A stretch of 64,000 nt of DNA from Prosapia bicincta (GCA_036971475.1 JBAIZL010000002.1:332767320-332831319); one strand, 5' to 3'. Positions 48,120-60,366 are shown, counted from the first letter of the stretch. Program-made: numbers and translations. The notes: generated by a model from the sequence alone, not told the origin.

Positions 48120-49500
48120 CATATGGACCAAATAATCAGACAATCCATAAAGTTAAACACAGAAACACACATAAAAAAACAGAACAAACTTCATAAATAA
48201 AATTAAAGATAAAGCGTACCACACAATTCAACAGTACTATCACTCGACATAACAAATATGTACACCAACATACCCATACCCGAAATGCTCAACATCCTAG
48301 AAACCCTATTAATACAGAACAACATACCTAAAACCCACGTTACCGAAATCATAAACATCCACCAAATCATCATCAAACAAAACTATTTCACCCACAACTC
48401 AAACTTCTATTCACAACCAGATGACCTACCCATGGGAAGTCCTATCAGTAGTGTCCTTAGCGAAATTTATTTACAACACATAGAAAACACCAAGACATAC
48501 TCACAAACAATACACACGCATACAAAATTATTTACTGGTACAGATACGTCGATGATATCATAACACTATACCGAGGCAACTCCCGTCAATACGACAAACT
48601 CCTCACCTACACTAATAAAATACAACCAAAACTCCACTTCACTTCAGAAATTGAAACCAACTGATCCCTAAACTTCCTCGACCTAACCATAACATAAAGC
48701 CACACACAAAAACACAGTTTTAACATTTACAGGAAACCCATAACGACAGACACACTTATCCACAACACCTCAAACCACCCTATCCAACACAAACACGCAG
48801 CCTTCAGATCCATGCTCCATAGACTTAAAGATGTTCCAATGACCACAGAAAACATAAACAAAGAACTAGACACAATTAAATATATAGCATACACAAATGG
48901 ATACAACACCACAATAATAGACAAACTATGGTACAAAATTTTTAAAAAACACTAAAATTAACACTACTGACAAAAAAACAAATACATCACATTACCATTC
49001 ATAAACAAAACAACAAACAAAATAGCCCGCAAATTTCAAAAAATAGGATACAAAATAGCATACAAAACTAATAACAAGTTACAATACAAAATACAACACA
49101 ACACCAACAACAAGGATAAACTACAACCACCAGGCGTATACAAACTGAACTGCGACGAATGTAACAAATTCTACATTGGACAAGTAGGTCGCAGCTTTAA
49201 ACAAAGAGTCGAGGTTCACTAACAGAACACCAACTCAACATTTTACAACCACATATAAGAAACAGGACACATATACAAAGACATTTACCATAACCTAGAA
49301 ATCCTACAATTCAACAAAAAAGGACCACAACACACTAGAACAATATGAAATTTATAGAAACAAAAAAAACACAAAGTACAAACAATTAAACGAACAAACA
49401 CAATACAAATCACACATACTCTTTGATACTATCGATAACCTACCTTTAAAACCGTCACCGCTTGACCTAACATCTCCAAGCAGAAGACTCTGAAGAAGAT
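48120..49500 (+). pseudogene. Penelope reverse transcriptase-endonuclease, frameshifted
   Basis: Motifs in order on the plus strand: LDITNMYTNIP (first catalytic Asp, about 48250), LPMGSPISSVLSEIYLQ (48426-48480), then after a frameshift near 48530 RYVDDIITLY (catalytic YVDD), the KPT box near 48730, and the endonuclease C-x-x-C...FYIG (CDECNKFYIGQVGRSFKQR, about 49150-49210). The C-terminus reads NEQTQYKSHILFD and ends TSPSRRL with TGA inside the hammerhead core. Several stops and frameshifts make it non-functional. The N-terminal part of the reverse transcriptase is missing. Confidence 0.88.
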
Positions 49501-49533
49501 CGGCACATAGAGATCGAAAACGTTCTGTCTCAG
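49483..49533 (+). ncRNA. Hammerhead ribozyme motif, right arm
   Basis: Core CTGAAGA fits CTGANGA. Stem II GATC/GATC, GAAA, then the palindromic stem III AACGTT and C. Stem I AGACT against TGTCT has four pairs and one mismatch next to the core. The left-arm copy has the better stem I, this copy the better stem III. Confidence 0.6.
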
Positions 49534-49817
49534 TAAGTTTTAACAAATTTACTAAATTCAAAGTTCGGATACTCATTAACTATTGTTTAAGTGATTGATA
49601 TAATTTTCTTGTAATGCCATTGGAATATCAACACTTGTAAAAAATAACAAACAACATATTCAGAGGAATTTTTTAATTAGGAGATACAAATTTTAGCTTA
49701 GTTAATCATTGAAAATTTACTAAATCCTTCAAATAAACTTCAAAATTAAAATTTGACATGACAAATAATATAATTATCGCATTTGATAGTTTATACAGTT
49801 TGGTTGACGATACTTAC

Positions 49818-49906
49818 TCTTTAAACAGAATTATCCCTGCTGTCTCGTAGTCCTTCTCAATCTCAGCCCATGACTCCCTTATCAACTTTATGTCATTTTC
49901 TGTTAT
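49818..49906 (-). CDS. Globin, exon 2 (helices A and B)
   Basis: Acceptor TTTCAG opens in phase 0 with ITENDIKLIRESWAEIEKDY, followed by ETAGIILFK and two bases of a split Asp codon before donor GTAAGT. The pattern of a Trp in helix A and LFK leading into YF..FP is typical of globins. The upstream exon supplies Met-Ala in phase 0. The 5.9-kb intron downstream holds the 1-kb-arm Penelope element, simple repeats and a mariner relic. Confidence 0.95.
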
Positions 49907-51021
49907 CTGAAACCAATATCACCACAAATAAAATTAAAGTTTCATATTATGAGGACAGAAAATATAACACACAGAAGTAAATATGTTTTTTTTAAATTAA
50001 TTTTCAGCTGTTATAATTGTAAAACATTCTACAAATCCTGTATGGCAATTAAATCTATTTTCTTCTATATACTTAATTCGCTATAAATTTCTGTCTCACA
50101 AGGTTAATTTAATTTTGTAAGTGATCAGTGATATGTTTGTATTTTTCCCAGTTGGGTAATTTTTTCAATTTTAATGTCAATAATTTGGTATATATTTCAA
50201 ATTAGAAGTTTAATTTCTTCAAGAAAAGAGTGTTTAGTAGTCCCACAAGTGTTATCTTATATACCAAAATGGTAACAAATAAGTTTTTTATACTATAAAA
50301 TTGGGTATAATTTCAGTTTGCTTTTCCATATTTTTAAAGATAAACATTCTATGGTTTTGTAGTCGCTGGATAATGCATCTCATTTACTTCTATCACTATT
50401 CAGCTAATTATTACTCATGGATTATTGTTTATGACAACTATTGGAACTTTTACAGGTCAATTTATTAAAAACACAAATAATCAATACAAAAGTTTTGTCT
50501 AACAAACCCACCTAATTGTCATGGGTAATATGATCCATGAATTTAATACTCCAAGACAAGTTGCAGATGAGTGGTTATTTGAAAGTTCAAAGATAATGTT
50601 TATTATAAAATCTTTTTAAAGAGATATTTTTAAATTTTTACATCTTTTTATGTAAAAAAATTGGTATATTAGATAAAATTTGAAATTCTCTTAATTAATT
50701 TACTATTTTAAATAAAATAAAATTGATAAAACTTGAAACCATGAATCTCTCTAAGCTCTTGCCTAAAAGAGATTAAATGAAAACTGTTATTTTCTTAGAT
50801 TAAAAAGAGTTAAGAGAACAAATAATCAAATTGAAATAGGTGTATAGAAAAAAATTATCAACTCATTTTATAACGAAATCTTGTTGCTGTTCATGACGAG
50901 CTGGTTGTTAATTACTTATTACATTTTTGATATTATTTGCGACCTGACTTTTTGTTAACTTACACTTCCAGTTCCAGTTCTTTTTACCAACAAATAACCG
51001 AATATTAAAATTACGTTCAAT
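49907..51021. other. Globin intron 1, AT-rich part
   Basis: No supported feature. A segment near 50925-50966 resembles 51522-51567 (both include a GTAAGTTA.. on the minus strand), which may mark a local repeat. Confidence 0.4.
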
Positions 51022-51117
51022 TTAAAGATGCACCCATAATCTACGGTTATTTCTTTTCAAGCGCCGGTACCACAAAAACATCACAAAGTCTTCCTCATCA
51101 CTTCTTGAACTGCTCAT
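51022..51117 (-). pseudogene. PIF/Harbinger-type nuclease N-terminal fragment
   Basis: A 31-codon minus-strand frame starts MSSSRSDEEDFVMFLWYRRL, continues KRNNRRLWVHL and stops. An acidic start, an aromatic/Leu helix, a basic run and W-V-H are the hallmark N-terminus of HARBI1-like and PIF/Harbinger transposase-derived proteins in animals. The usual next residue after WVH is Pro, and the frame breaks exactly here, so this is a fragment or a diverged first exon. No DDE domain was found nearby. Assignment rests on one short motif. Confidence 0.5.
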
Positions 51118-52080
51118 TTTTATTACATTCGTTTTGGGTTCTAAATGTGGAGGTCAGTTCTGGTCGCGAGATGCAGACAAACTGAAGTCGATCAATGTGC
51201 AGACGCACGAGCCGCAGATATCGCACAAGACAAGAGAGACAGGCGAACCTCTCGATGAGTCAACAATCGACCTGTGTGTGAAGGCTCAGATACATATAAA
51301 ACTCTCATTACACACAAACACACACACACAAACACATCTCTTTATGACGATAGATAGTAGTTGTCCTTCACGTACTCGACCCCTGACAAATGATGTCATA
51401 TTGTCCATATCCTCTATTCTGGGTTTTATGTTTACCATAATCCTACCGCCGTAGTTGGTAATAGTGAAATTGGCTGATTGCAATAAAACAAAACAAAATA
51501 ACACAAACGTTTTATCAAAGAAAATGTTTAATTTGAAATTGTTCGCAACTTTCTGCTAACTTACATTTTTGGCGTCATGGACAACTACATTCTTTACTAA
51601 AACAAACTTGCAACCTATACTTGATCCGCCATTGTCTTCTGTTACTACGCTATTTGGCTGTGAAAACTAAACTAAACTATTTTACCCAAACTAAATACAA
51701 TCTGATTGCGGTCACTTCTTACTGACTCCAGTCATTATCTCATAGAAGAGTTAGTGATTTTGTAGGTACGTTAATTTAGAGATACTTTATTTCTTAGTGA
51801 TGTTTTATTTACTGTAAGTTAGCTTTTAGTAGTATTAAACCAAAAAAGGTATTTCAAAATATAATTAAAGTGCACCAAGTATGGAAATTGTTTGGGGGAA
51901 ACTATCGTATCATTAGGTTACTATGCGCAGTGATGTTCAAATTAACTGTATGTAATGATTTTTTGTTACCGGTACCAGTTTTATTATTTTTCCAACAGTA
52001 TTACATGATTTGAAAATACTAAAAGAATTTCAGTTCTTCCATGTATTTATGTTTTAGAAACAATAGGTTATTCAAATACA
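51118..52080. other. Non-coding stretch with a (CA)n tract
   Basis: A short (CA)n run occurs near 51309-51335. Slightly more GC-rich than the surroundings up to 51650. No convincing gene on either strand. Confidence 0.4.
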
Positions 52081-52084
52081 AGAA

Positions 52085-52199
52085 TATTTATTAATTTATA
52101 TCCAAAGCTTTTCGTTGGTAAACAGTACCAACATCATCAGGAATGAAAATTACAATAATGTAAGCTATAGGCCTAAAACATATGTTCATTGAACAAGAA

Positions 52200-52202
<3 letters not shown>
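52085..52202 (-). repeat. Single Penelope terminal arm, same family as 12.3 kb
   Basis: CAAATACAAGAATATTTATTAATTTATATCC-like sequence followed by the hammerhead-like motif matches the palindrome arms at 12.3 kb. It ends at a (TA)n tract (52203-52253). Confidence 0.7.
52098..52145 (-). ncRNA. Hammerhead-ribozyme-like motif, family of 12.3 kb
   Basis: Minus strand: stem I ATTC against GGAT (one wobble), core CTGATGA exact, stem II GTTGG/CCAAC, GAAA, stem III AAGCTT. Unlike the 12.3-kb copies it is not inside a palindrome, so it is the cleanest member of this family to test. Confidence 0.62.

Positions 52203-52253
<51 letters not shown>
52203..52253. repeat. (TA)n microsatellite
   Basis: Pure TA tract at the end of the Penelope fragment. 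Confidence 0.95.
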
Positions 52254-52262
<9 letters not shown>

Positions 52263-52667
52263 TTTTTTTTTATAAATATGTATTTGTTTTTGACTGATTG
52301 AAGTATTTTATCGATGAGAGATTCCTATACGCAACTTCCTCTCAATTGGACATCAGGCAGTAGCCGAAAATTCGATTACATAATTAGAACTAAAGTAATC
52401 AACATTTAGGTTTAAACTTTTCCGAACCCTAATTTTAACACAAAGTTGTATTTTTTGCAAGTGTTGTGTAGTGGCGGAGTTTTAAACTATATGCAAAATT
52501 TCACACATTTAGCTTATCGGGAAGTTGGTAAAATATGAGTTCCAAAATCGAACAGCGACGGCCATCGATACTTCTCAAATTTAGTTAGCCTTGCCAGTGT
52601 ACAAAGTCATATGATGTTATTCGACTTGTGGGAACTACTTTGCTATACATATAAAATAAATTGAGTG

Positions 52668-53048
52668 TCTATCTATATAAATAAGAATCGTTGTCCTGAG
52701 TGACTGAGAATTAACGTAGAGTCGAAACTATAAAAGTTAGAGACTTGAAATTTTACAAAGTACATTCCATTCATAACATAGATACACACTTAGAAAATAT
52801 TTCAGAAATTGATGATTTTAAAGGCTAAAAATTGTAAAATTTAGTGAAAAGTATACAAATCCTATTTGAAATGCACAGAAAAAGTATAACTTCAAAGACA
52901 ATGCCTGTTCTATAATTAGTATCATTTCATACAAGAGAACAGCTATTCCGCAATCATTGTCAATTATTAGTTGTTTTAAAATTTTATAAACTAACATATA
53001 AAATAACAAATTTAAACCAGTGCGGGCGAAGCCGCTACGGGGCACTAG
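52668..53048 (+). mobile_element. Short non-autonomous Helitron
   Basis: The left end TCTATCTATATAAATAAGAA and the right end with GTGCGGGCGAAGCCGC, a GC-rich hairpin, followed by CACTAG before T match insect Helitrons. These start with TC, end with CTAR after a hairpin and insert between A and T. No target duplication is expected. No helicase or Rep frame is present in 381 bp. Confidence 0.7.
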
Positions 53049-53119
53049 TATTTAATAATTGTAAATTAAATCAATGTATAATATTTTACATTATTAAGAG
53101 CACAGGGGTACAATATATT

Positions 53120-53257
53120 ACAATGAAAATATTGGAAACAACCCCAATACCACAAAATAATCAAAAATAACAGATAATACAAGGGCTTAATCTTATGGAA
53201 CTTGTATTATCTGTTATTTCTGTGGTATTGGTGCTGTTTCCTATATTTTCATTGTAA
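53120..53257. repeat. Foldback repeat
   Basis: Arms 53120-53185 and 53200-53257 (CAATGAAAATATTGGAAACA against its inverted copy) pair almost completely, with a 9-base insertion in the left arm. Confidence 0.8.
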
Positions 53258-53931
53258 ATGTATCTATATATTGACAAAAAGAGGACATAATGGATAAAGA
53301 ATTTCAAAATATTCTGCAAAAAGGAAATAATACTACTCGATACTTAATTATTGACGACTAGAATTTTTTTGAAAATTACAACTGTTCTCAAGAGCTTGGA
53401 ATATAAAGGCCTCTTATAGAATAGTTATAGATTAGCTGGCGTCATTGTCCAAGGTCATGCAGGAATTATTTGTGCCTTGCCTCGTCGAGGTATAGGCTAC
53501 TAGCAATGTCTTGCAACGTAACTAGGTTAGGATAAAGTGAGGTTAGGTTTTGAGTGACAAATCTGACACTAATCGGACACTTATCGTTAAGCCACAATTA
53601 GCTGTTTTGTCTTTTGCGGTACATGAAGATTAAGATAAGAATTGTAATTATGGATACGATAAAGTAAGGACATAAAACCATTTCCTGTGGTATATAGATA
53701 AGGGTTATAGCTCTCATGTGTAGAATTACTTATGTAAAATAGGATTGTATGTCTGCTGTCTATTGCTTATATGGGTAAGATGTTTTCCCATAATACCCAG
53801 GTAGGGTCTATATAAGAATAAGGGAAATTACTTATAATACGTACCCATCCCTATCCCTTAATGCTAGAAGTAGGGAAAATTCACTTTTGTAGGATCCCTT
53901 ATCTGAAAGATTGTTATAGTTTTTAAATTCC

Positions 53932-53934
<3 letters not shown>
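53258..53934. other. Intron sequence without recognised features
   Basis: Nothing supported apart from the AT-rich composition. Confidence 0.4.

Positions 53935-53998
<64 letters not shown>
53935..53998. repeat. (TA)n microsatellite
   Basis: Pure TA tract followed by a short TATG repeat. Confidence 0.95.
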
Positions 53999-54011
<13 letters not shown>

Positions 54012-54040
54012 GTCTGTATGTATTGTACAAATTTTCAGTT

Positions 54041-54232
54041 GTTAATAAAATACATTTTTATTCATCCAATCAAGTTTAAATGCATTTTGTATAACCTATA
54101 GTGAATGACAATTGATGTTAAACAGTTTCATTCATTAAATTTTACAAACATGATGTCCCAGTCGGATTCGAACTGAGAGGAACTAAACTGCTAAAATCTT
54201 ATGCACTTTGGCACTGAGCCAACTTTCCAATA
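54041..54232 (-). repeat. tRNA-derived SINE, copy 2
   Basis: Minus strand begins TTGGAAAGTTGGCTCAGTGC, with a good A box, and about 45 bases later has GTTCGAATCC, a perfect B box. The tail GATTGGATGAATAAAAATG and TATTTTATTAA match copy 1 at 113-312. Confidence 0.75.
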
Positions 54233-54967
54233 AATAGAATTTTATTACTTAAAGTTGTATATTGTTATAAGAGAATGATTCCTGGAAATAATGAAGCTTT
54301 TCAAGAAATACATAGAATGAGAAATTATAGACCATCATTAGATTCACAAATTAGAAACAAAAACAAAGAAAGCGAATAAATAGTAACAAACTAAAATAAT
54401 AGTCCAACACCGTATACTGAATAGAGAGGAAAACGAAAATTGCAAGGAAATTCGCTTTCTATTTTGCCATTTAATATTGTGATTCCGTCATATGTATATA
54501 TATATTTACATTAATTGCAATTATAAAATAAAAAGTAAATAAAATAAAAAAATTTTCCTGTTGATCTCTGTAGGAGTTGACTTAAATTTTTTTTCTCTGC
54601 ATTAATTGTTTGCAGTTTTAAAACAATCAGGCAGTAGCCTAATGCAATTATCCCATACGAAGGATAGATAAGGATTATGAATATAGGTAAAATAAAATAG
54701 AGTCATAAAAACTTTGTAGAGGGTAAAGGATTATTGTGGCGTGGACACTCCTAGGTCATGTATCTCATGTGAACCCATTCTCTATCGGGGTCATAAGCAA
54801 TGGTATATCCGTTACAAACCTTAAGAAGAAGGATTAAGAAAGGGGAGAGAAATTATTCAGTCTTTGTATGTTATCGCTCTGAGGATGGGTAATTGATAAG
54901 TGAAATGTACGAGTACATAAGGGTAAAATAAAGAAAGTTTGTTGTTAAGAGGTTTTTGTGTATTTAT

Positions 54968-55765
54968 TAGGGATGGGCCGATTCCGATTCTCGATTCCAG
55001 GAATCGTCGATCTAGGTGGTATCGAGGAATCGTCGATACTCGATTCTTCATTCATAAAAGTGTCGATTCCGATTCCTATTTTGTTAACTATTAAAATATG
55101 CGTGTGGAGTAATTTATTACCAAACAAAATTTATTATATTTGTGTGGAAAAATAATTAGTTACCAACTATGTCTTATTTATGTATTAGTTGATTTGAATG
55201 AATTAAATGATTAAAGTAAACGAAAATATTATTATTTATGAAGCAACAGCAATCAAGATCGTAACCATTTCTGATCGTTTGACATCGCTCGTCTCTCTCT
55301 CTCTCACTAGAGTGGGTTCGATACTCTCTTTTGCTCTCTCTCTCTCTCTCACCCACGTGTCTTACTGCCACTGATTTATAGATGTCAGAACAAAACACAA
55401 AAAAGTACAGTAAAAACTCGATTAACCGTCACCGTCGGAATCGTGGCCATGACGGTTGAGCGAATAGACGGATAACAGAAACACAGTATTATTCCTCCGA
55501 AACTTAACCTTAATAAATTATATTATAGACAGATATCACTCTCACGGTTGAAGGTTTTGTGTAGCCTATTACATTAAAACGGAACTTTTAAAAGGTTTTG
55601 CCATATGACCAAGATGTTAACTAAATTAATTATTAGAGAACTAGCATGTAAGCTAATATAACTTGAAAGAATCGAGAATCGAGTAAAGAATCGAGAATCG
55701 AAAGGAAACTTTTAGAATCGGAATCGGAATCGGAATCGAAAATTTTAGGAATCGGCCCATCCCTA
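54968..55765. mobile_element. Internally deleted hAT element, 798 bp
   Basis: Ends TAGGGATGGGCCGATTCC and GGAATCGGCCCATCCCTA with a perfect 8-bp duplication GTATTTAT (54960-54967 and 55766-55773). The subterminal region (ACTACACACG-like stretch, GA/CT runs and CAGAACAAAACACAA) matches the right third of the 2.9-kb hAT at 5371-8281. No transposase remains. A pogo-like end (CAGTAAAAACTCGATTAACC at 55408) is embedded. Confidence 0.92.
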
Positions 55766-55773
55766 GTATTTAT

Positions 55774-56658
55774 TATTAAATTCAACCACAGTATATTCCT
55801 AATAAATAGAGAAATTATGTGGAACTAAAGAAAGGACGTTATGATACCCTTGGGTCGTGAATAGGGTAGCTTCTTGATCTAAAGTCTTTAACCGGAGTAA
55901 AAGGAGGTGTCAGGCCTGCTTCCCCGGAGGAATTTCGGGAGTCAAAGAGCGTTCCCTCTATCGGATCTACCCGAACGGCAGTCATCTGACTGGGACATGT
56001 TGCTTGCCAGTGTGTGCTAACGAATTCTCATCTCAATATAATTTTTCATTGTGTTTGAGACGAGATTAGCCAAAACGCGACATCTGGGTGATTTGGCAGT
56101 GCTCCAAATATAGAGTGTTCAAAGACTCCACAAGAAACCCGATGCGGAAACTCGTAAACTATTTATTTATTGGGTTTGTATTTTTTCCGAAACTTATCTT
56201 ATCATTGCACATCTTTTATGACAGGCCTAACGTCTAATATAATACTATTATAATATATAATACTACATGTGTCAGTAAAATGACCTTGAAAAAACAAGTT
56301 CCTTGGGAAGTAACTTGTAAACATTAGAAAGGCACACGTCTGCAGCAAGTATAAATATGTATAAAATAACGTATTCATAGGTGAAGAGAGAATGTCAAGG
56401 GAATCATCAGATTTAAAGGGAAGGAAAATGTAAATAATGTTTTCTAAAGCTGTATGTCATTCAAAACTGTTTATTATGAAAATAGTTTAAATTGTGACTT
56501 TTTAAGTATTTCAAAACGAATTTCCAAAAAACATCAACTAATCGAAAGTAATTAGAAGTTGAATATAATTACCTATGATGAAAATAGATGTGTCTAAAAC
56601 AATATAATTAAACTATCTAGAGAACAGTAGGCTTGGGTTTAAATTTATTAAGAGAGAA
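55774..56658. other. Non-coding stretch with a GC-richer block
   Basis: The block 55845-56150 is richer in GC than the surroundings and looks like part of an unrecognised repeat. No frame or terminal repeat was found. Confidence 0.35.
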
Positions 56659-56666
56659 AAGATATT

Positions 56667-57882
56667 CAGGGCCGTATCTAGGTTTTCTAGCGTCCTAGGC
56701 GAAAAATCTCCTGGCGCCCCATGTAAGGCGAGTGGTTTTCAAAAACTTTTACCATACACATATTACTCATTAAAAATTAAAACCTCTATTGTTTAAATAT
56801 ATATTTATTCATACTCTTATTCATTCAAAAATCAAGTAATTATTCATAGAATACTAAAATATTTTATAAATACAAATTACAACTTAATTATAAAATATTT
56901 TGAAAAAAAATATTAAATATTACAATACAACTTTACGAGCTTTGGATTCCGCAAAAGTTGTTATCACTGAATCAAAATCTACTTTTCGTGCAATTTCATT
57001 TTCTGTGTCATTGTTGATCTCAAATAAGTTTTTATGAGTTTATGTTTACTGAAATTCCTCTCACCACTAACAACAGTAATAGGGATGACGAGAAGAATTC
57101 TTAAAGCAATCCATAGATTGGTAAAAAGATTTTTCAAATCGAAAGCTTTAATTGTTCTCAGCATTCTATGGGGTGTATCGAATCAGTCTTTCCCTGGACT
57201 TGAATATTTGCAGGTTCACTCAAAATAACTTTCATATGTCCAATTTCCTCATAGAGTTCAATGCCATTTATATCTGTGACCTCTCCTACTGTCAAATGAT
57301 TTTGTTAATTTATGCAACATTTTTTAAGGGTTTCATTGTTGGGTAATGTTTGCAAATTATACAAAAACCCACAAATATGCAGGGAATAAATAAACCAGAT
57401 TCTGTCACTAGGGACTAAAGTCGACTTACGCGATCAACGGTAAAAAAGTTTGCCTTGCGCCTTACACTCTAAATTTCATCAAGCGAAATTCACTCGTATT
57501 AGGGTGGGGCACATTTTGACTCGAGCTTTGAGTTAAAATTTACTTGTGTTCGAATGAATGTTACTCGAAGACAAGTGAATTTCACTTAAAGGCAAGTGAG
57601 CCTTTAACTCGAAGTCAAAATGTGCCCTATCCGAATACGAGTCAAAACCCACTCGCCTTTGAATGAATTTCGATGAAACTCTATGGAATTTAGAGTGTAC
57701 GCTATGATCTACTGTTATGTTCAAGCAGCCGAATCTCCATACACCTAAAAGCATCGTCCAGCAAAAAATTTTAAATTAAAATGTACAATAAATGTACAAA
57801 AATGTACATTATTTCGTGGCGCCCCTAATCTGACGGCGCCCTAGGCGGTCGCCTAGTTCGCCTTACCCTAAATACGGCCCTG
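56667..57882 (-). mobile_element. hAT element with MYM-type-like hATC remnant, 1.2 kb
   Basis: Ends CAGGGCCGTATCTAGG and CCTAAATACGGCCCTG are inverted. An 8-bp duplication AAGATATT lies at 56659-56666 and 57883-57890. The minus frame 56979-57164 reads LWIALRILLVIPITVVSGER and NFSKHKLIKTYLRSTMTQ, the hAT C-terminal dimerisation motif of the type found in zinc finger MYM-type-1-like transposases. A MITE is nested at 57465-57697. Confidence 0.9.
57465..57697. mobile_element. MITE nested in the hAT element, 233 bp
   Basis: CACTCTAAATTTCATC and GGAATTTAGAGTG form the ends, with TA on both sides. The interior is largely self-complementary (CACATTTTGACTCGAG against CTCGAAGTCAAAATGTGCCC-like sequence). 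Confidence 0.8.
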
Positions 57883-57890
57883 AAGATATT

Positions 57891-59620
57891 ATACCACATA
57901 AGAAGAAACACAGAAATAAAAACTTTGTTAAAAGAAAATAGTAAAAAAACTGGGAGAAAATAAAATTATTACGGGGGAAAAGAACAGTTAGAGCAGACAC
58001 GTGAATATTGTAGTTGACTGAAACAATTGGGCATTTATATTAAATACTTTATTAGAAAATCGCGAAGATAATGAATGCAATCGTGTTGGACAGAGATCAG
58101 CTGCAGAAATTGTTTTATTTACCTACGTATATTGATTTAATAATATAAAGCGTTATTAATTTACGACTGCATTTAAAAATAAATCTTATTATCAAATTTG
58201 ATATAACTTGCTAACACGGATAAGTTAAGAATTACATCAACTCACTCAAATAATAATTTCAAATGTATTCTATAGTAAAAGAGTGATCTATTGATTGTGC
58301 GTAGTTGTTATTATTAAGTAATTATGAATTGTGTTGTAAGAAATGGATTTGACCGTAACTAGGCCAGTACATATTTACAATCACGGATGACAAAACCGCA
58401 ACAAAAGCCCTAGTTTCCTGACATATTCTGATAAACAGCCGTCTGGACACACTGAAGCAGGAAGTCCCCATCAAAAACCGGAAATTGAATTTCTCTTTTG
58501 AAATAAAGAATTTAAATGTGTATACCGTTTTCTGATGAAATAAGTTTCGATAGAATTTTAATATTAGAACATTTCTCGCTAAAATGAATTATGTTCTTCT
58601 TATATCAAGACGGTCTTCTTCATCTAAATGTAAACAAGTCTAGTCAGATATATTTGTCACCACTTCAGTGATGCGGCGCTTCACATGTAAGCCATGATTC
58701 TCTCCTATAGATGAGACTATGGGAGATGCACATCCAAACATTATACGTACTCAAGACTAACCGATATTTTCATGCAGCTCAACTGCGATTATACGGTTAA
58801 ATACCTTTAAAACACCATAAATCATTATTTTGAAACGTAAAACCTTGTTTAAAGTGTCACGAGTAATTTACTAAAGTAAACATAAATAAACAACTATTAA
58901 AATGGGGTGGGGATTTAATTCTTATTAAAAAGGCTGGAAATTGGATATCGCCAAACACAGTTATTCAGGATACGTCCTATCTTTAATTTTTCCTAATTAA
59001 GCTTACAAACAAAAAATCTTCGAATAAGAAAAAGGAACAAAAATATTCGTTTCAGAATTTTTATATTCCACGTAGTTTCAAATCGGAATAAATAATTCCA
59101 CGACACTGTCATGAAATATCTTCAACATCCTATTAATAATCTAAGAGGCATTTAATCTGCAGTTATAATATAAATATAAACCAATTTATTATATGAACAA
59201 TAGGAGAACAAGGCGAGTTAAAAACTCTGTTGAAATGAAATGTGTGATTGAGTGCAAAATACAAATTTTTTTGCGTATTTTATGATACACATTTACTTTC
59301 TCAAAAACTAATGTCAATAGTTCGTAATACAATTATCTGCTAAAATTACATTTTAATAGAATAATATGTTCTGAATAAATACATGTTTTAGATGTTGAAT
59401 TATCCGATCTTTCATTCCACATTATTATAATGCATAGCCTATTGTTATTACAGTTTTCTGCCAGTTCTTGTTTAGTTTTATTTTATTATATTATAAATAC
59501 TCATAAATTATATTTATTATAAAAAATATAAATTTATCAAGAGGTTTAACAGAGATAACTAAAATACTTGAATTAAAAAATTTTAATAATACCTACTTCT
59601 TGTAAATACCTAACAACAAG
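57891..59620. other. Globin intron 1, AT-rich stretch
   Basis: No supported feature. Confidence 0.4.
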
Positions 59621-59840
59621 CATCAACTCGTAATCAATTATATATTATTAAAACGCGTTTTGATGAAAATAGGTCATCATCAGATAGTATTGCTAACACA
59701 ACATCTAAACTACAACCTATGTTATACATCTTGAGTTACAGTTTAGATTTGTATTAGGTATTACCAATACACACTAATGTTAATATCTTTTTTATTTAAA
59801 CACGTTTGAGGAATAAATTATTGATTGTGAGTTGATGCTC
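59621..59840. repeat. Penelope-type inverted pair, seventh family, weak
   Basis: CATCAACTCGTAATCAATTA at 59621 and its inverted relative TTGATTGTGAGTTGATG at about 59821 frame a segment containing CTGATGATGACC and AACGCGTT on the minus strand. The hammerhead-like core lacks the G of GAAA. Strongly degenerate. Confidence 0.4.
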
Positions 59841-60205
59841 GATATTTAAATATTACCTGCTCACAAGCAAAGAAAAGCTCGGAAGTTTGCTATAATTAAT
59901 ATTACTTTCTTGTAAGTTTTCAAGACCTACTATAAAAATTTCGTAAAATATTAAATTCGTGTAAAGAGTATTCTTTTAACCTCTTCATTTTAGTGGTGCA
60001 ATAGCGTGTTATTTGATTGTAATAAAATAAATACAGAATTGACGTATTCATAAACCTATTTTCTGTAAAATGTGTAGCAATTTTAATTTACAATACATTT
60101 CGGATACACCTGCTCTCATTGTCATACGTTTTATTTATATTTTCTAATCTGGCTACTACGTATTCATGTTTTACTTGTTACCAAGTTAACAATACACCTT
60201 TTTAC

Positions 60206-60209
<4 letters not shown>

Positions 60210-60259
<50 letters not shown>

Positions 60260-60325
60260 TTCAATTTTAATTCTTGTATTTGTATTTTGACTTATTTCCT
60301 TATTAATATACAAGAATACATATTA

Positions 60326-60362
<37 letters not shown>
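60210..60362. repeat. Two (TA)n tracts around a Penelope terminal scrap
   Basis: TA tracts at about 60210-60252 and 60330-60362 flank about 75 bp that match 12415-12490, the outer end of the 12.3-kb Penelope family. Confidence 0.8.

Positions 60363-60366
<4 letters not shown>

Larger units (their letters stand above)
47053..49600 (+). mobile_element. Penelope-like element with 1-kb inverted arms
   Basis: Arms 47053-48073 and 48584-49600, each about 1.02 kb, are inverted near-copies around a 510-bp unique centre. The right arm plus centre is the plus-strand element: reverse transcriptase, endonuclease and terminus. The left arm is an inverted second copy of the thumb, endonuclease and terminus. 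Each outer end has a hammerhead motif. This is the strongest example of the inverted organisation also seen at 13.8-16.4 kb. It lies in globin intron 2. Confidence 0.92.

Noticed and set aside
51134..51454. 106-codon plus-strand frame
   Set aside because: Includes a (CA)n translation, has no recognisable domain, and lacks splice or promoter context.
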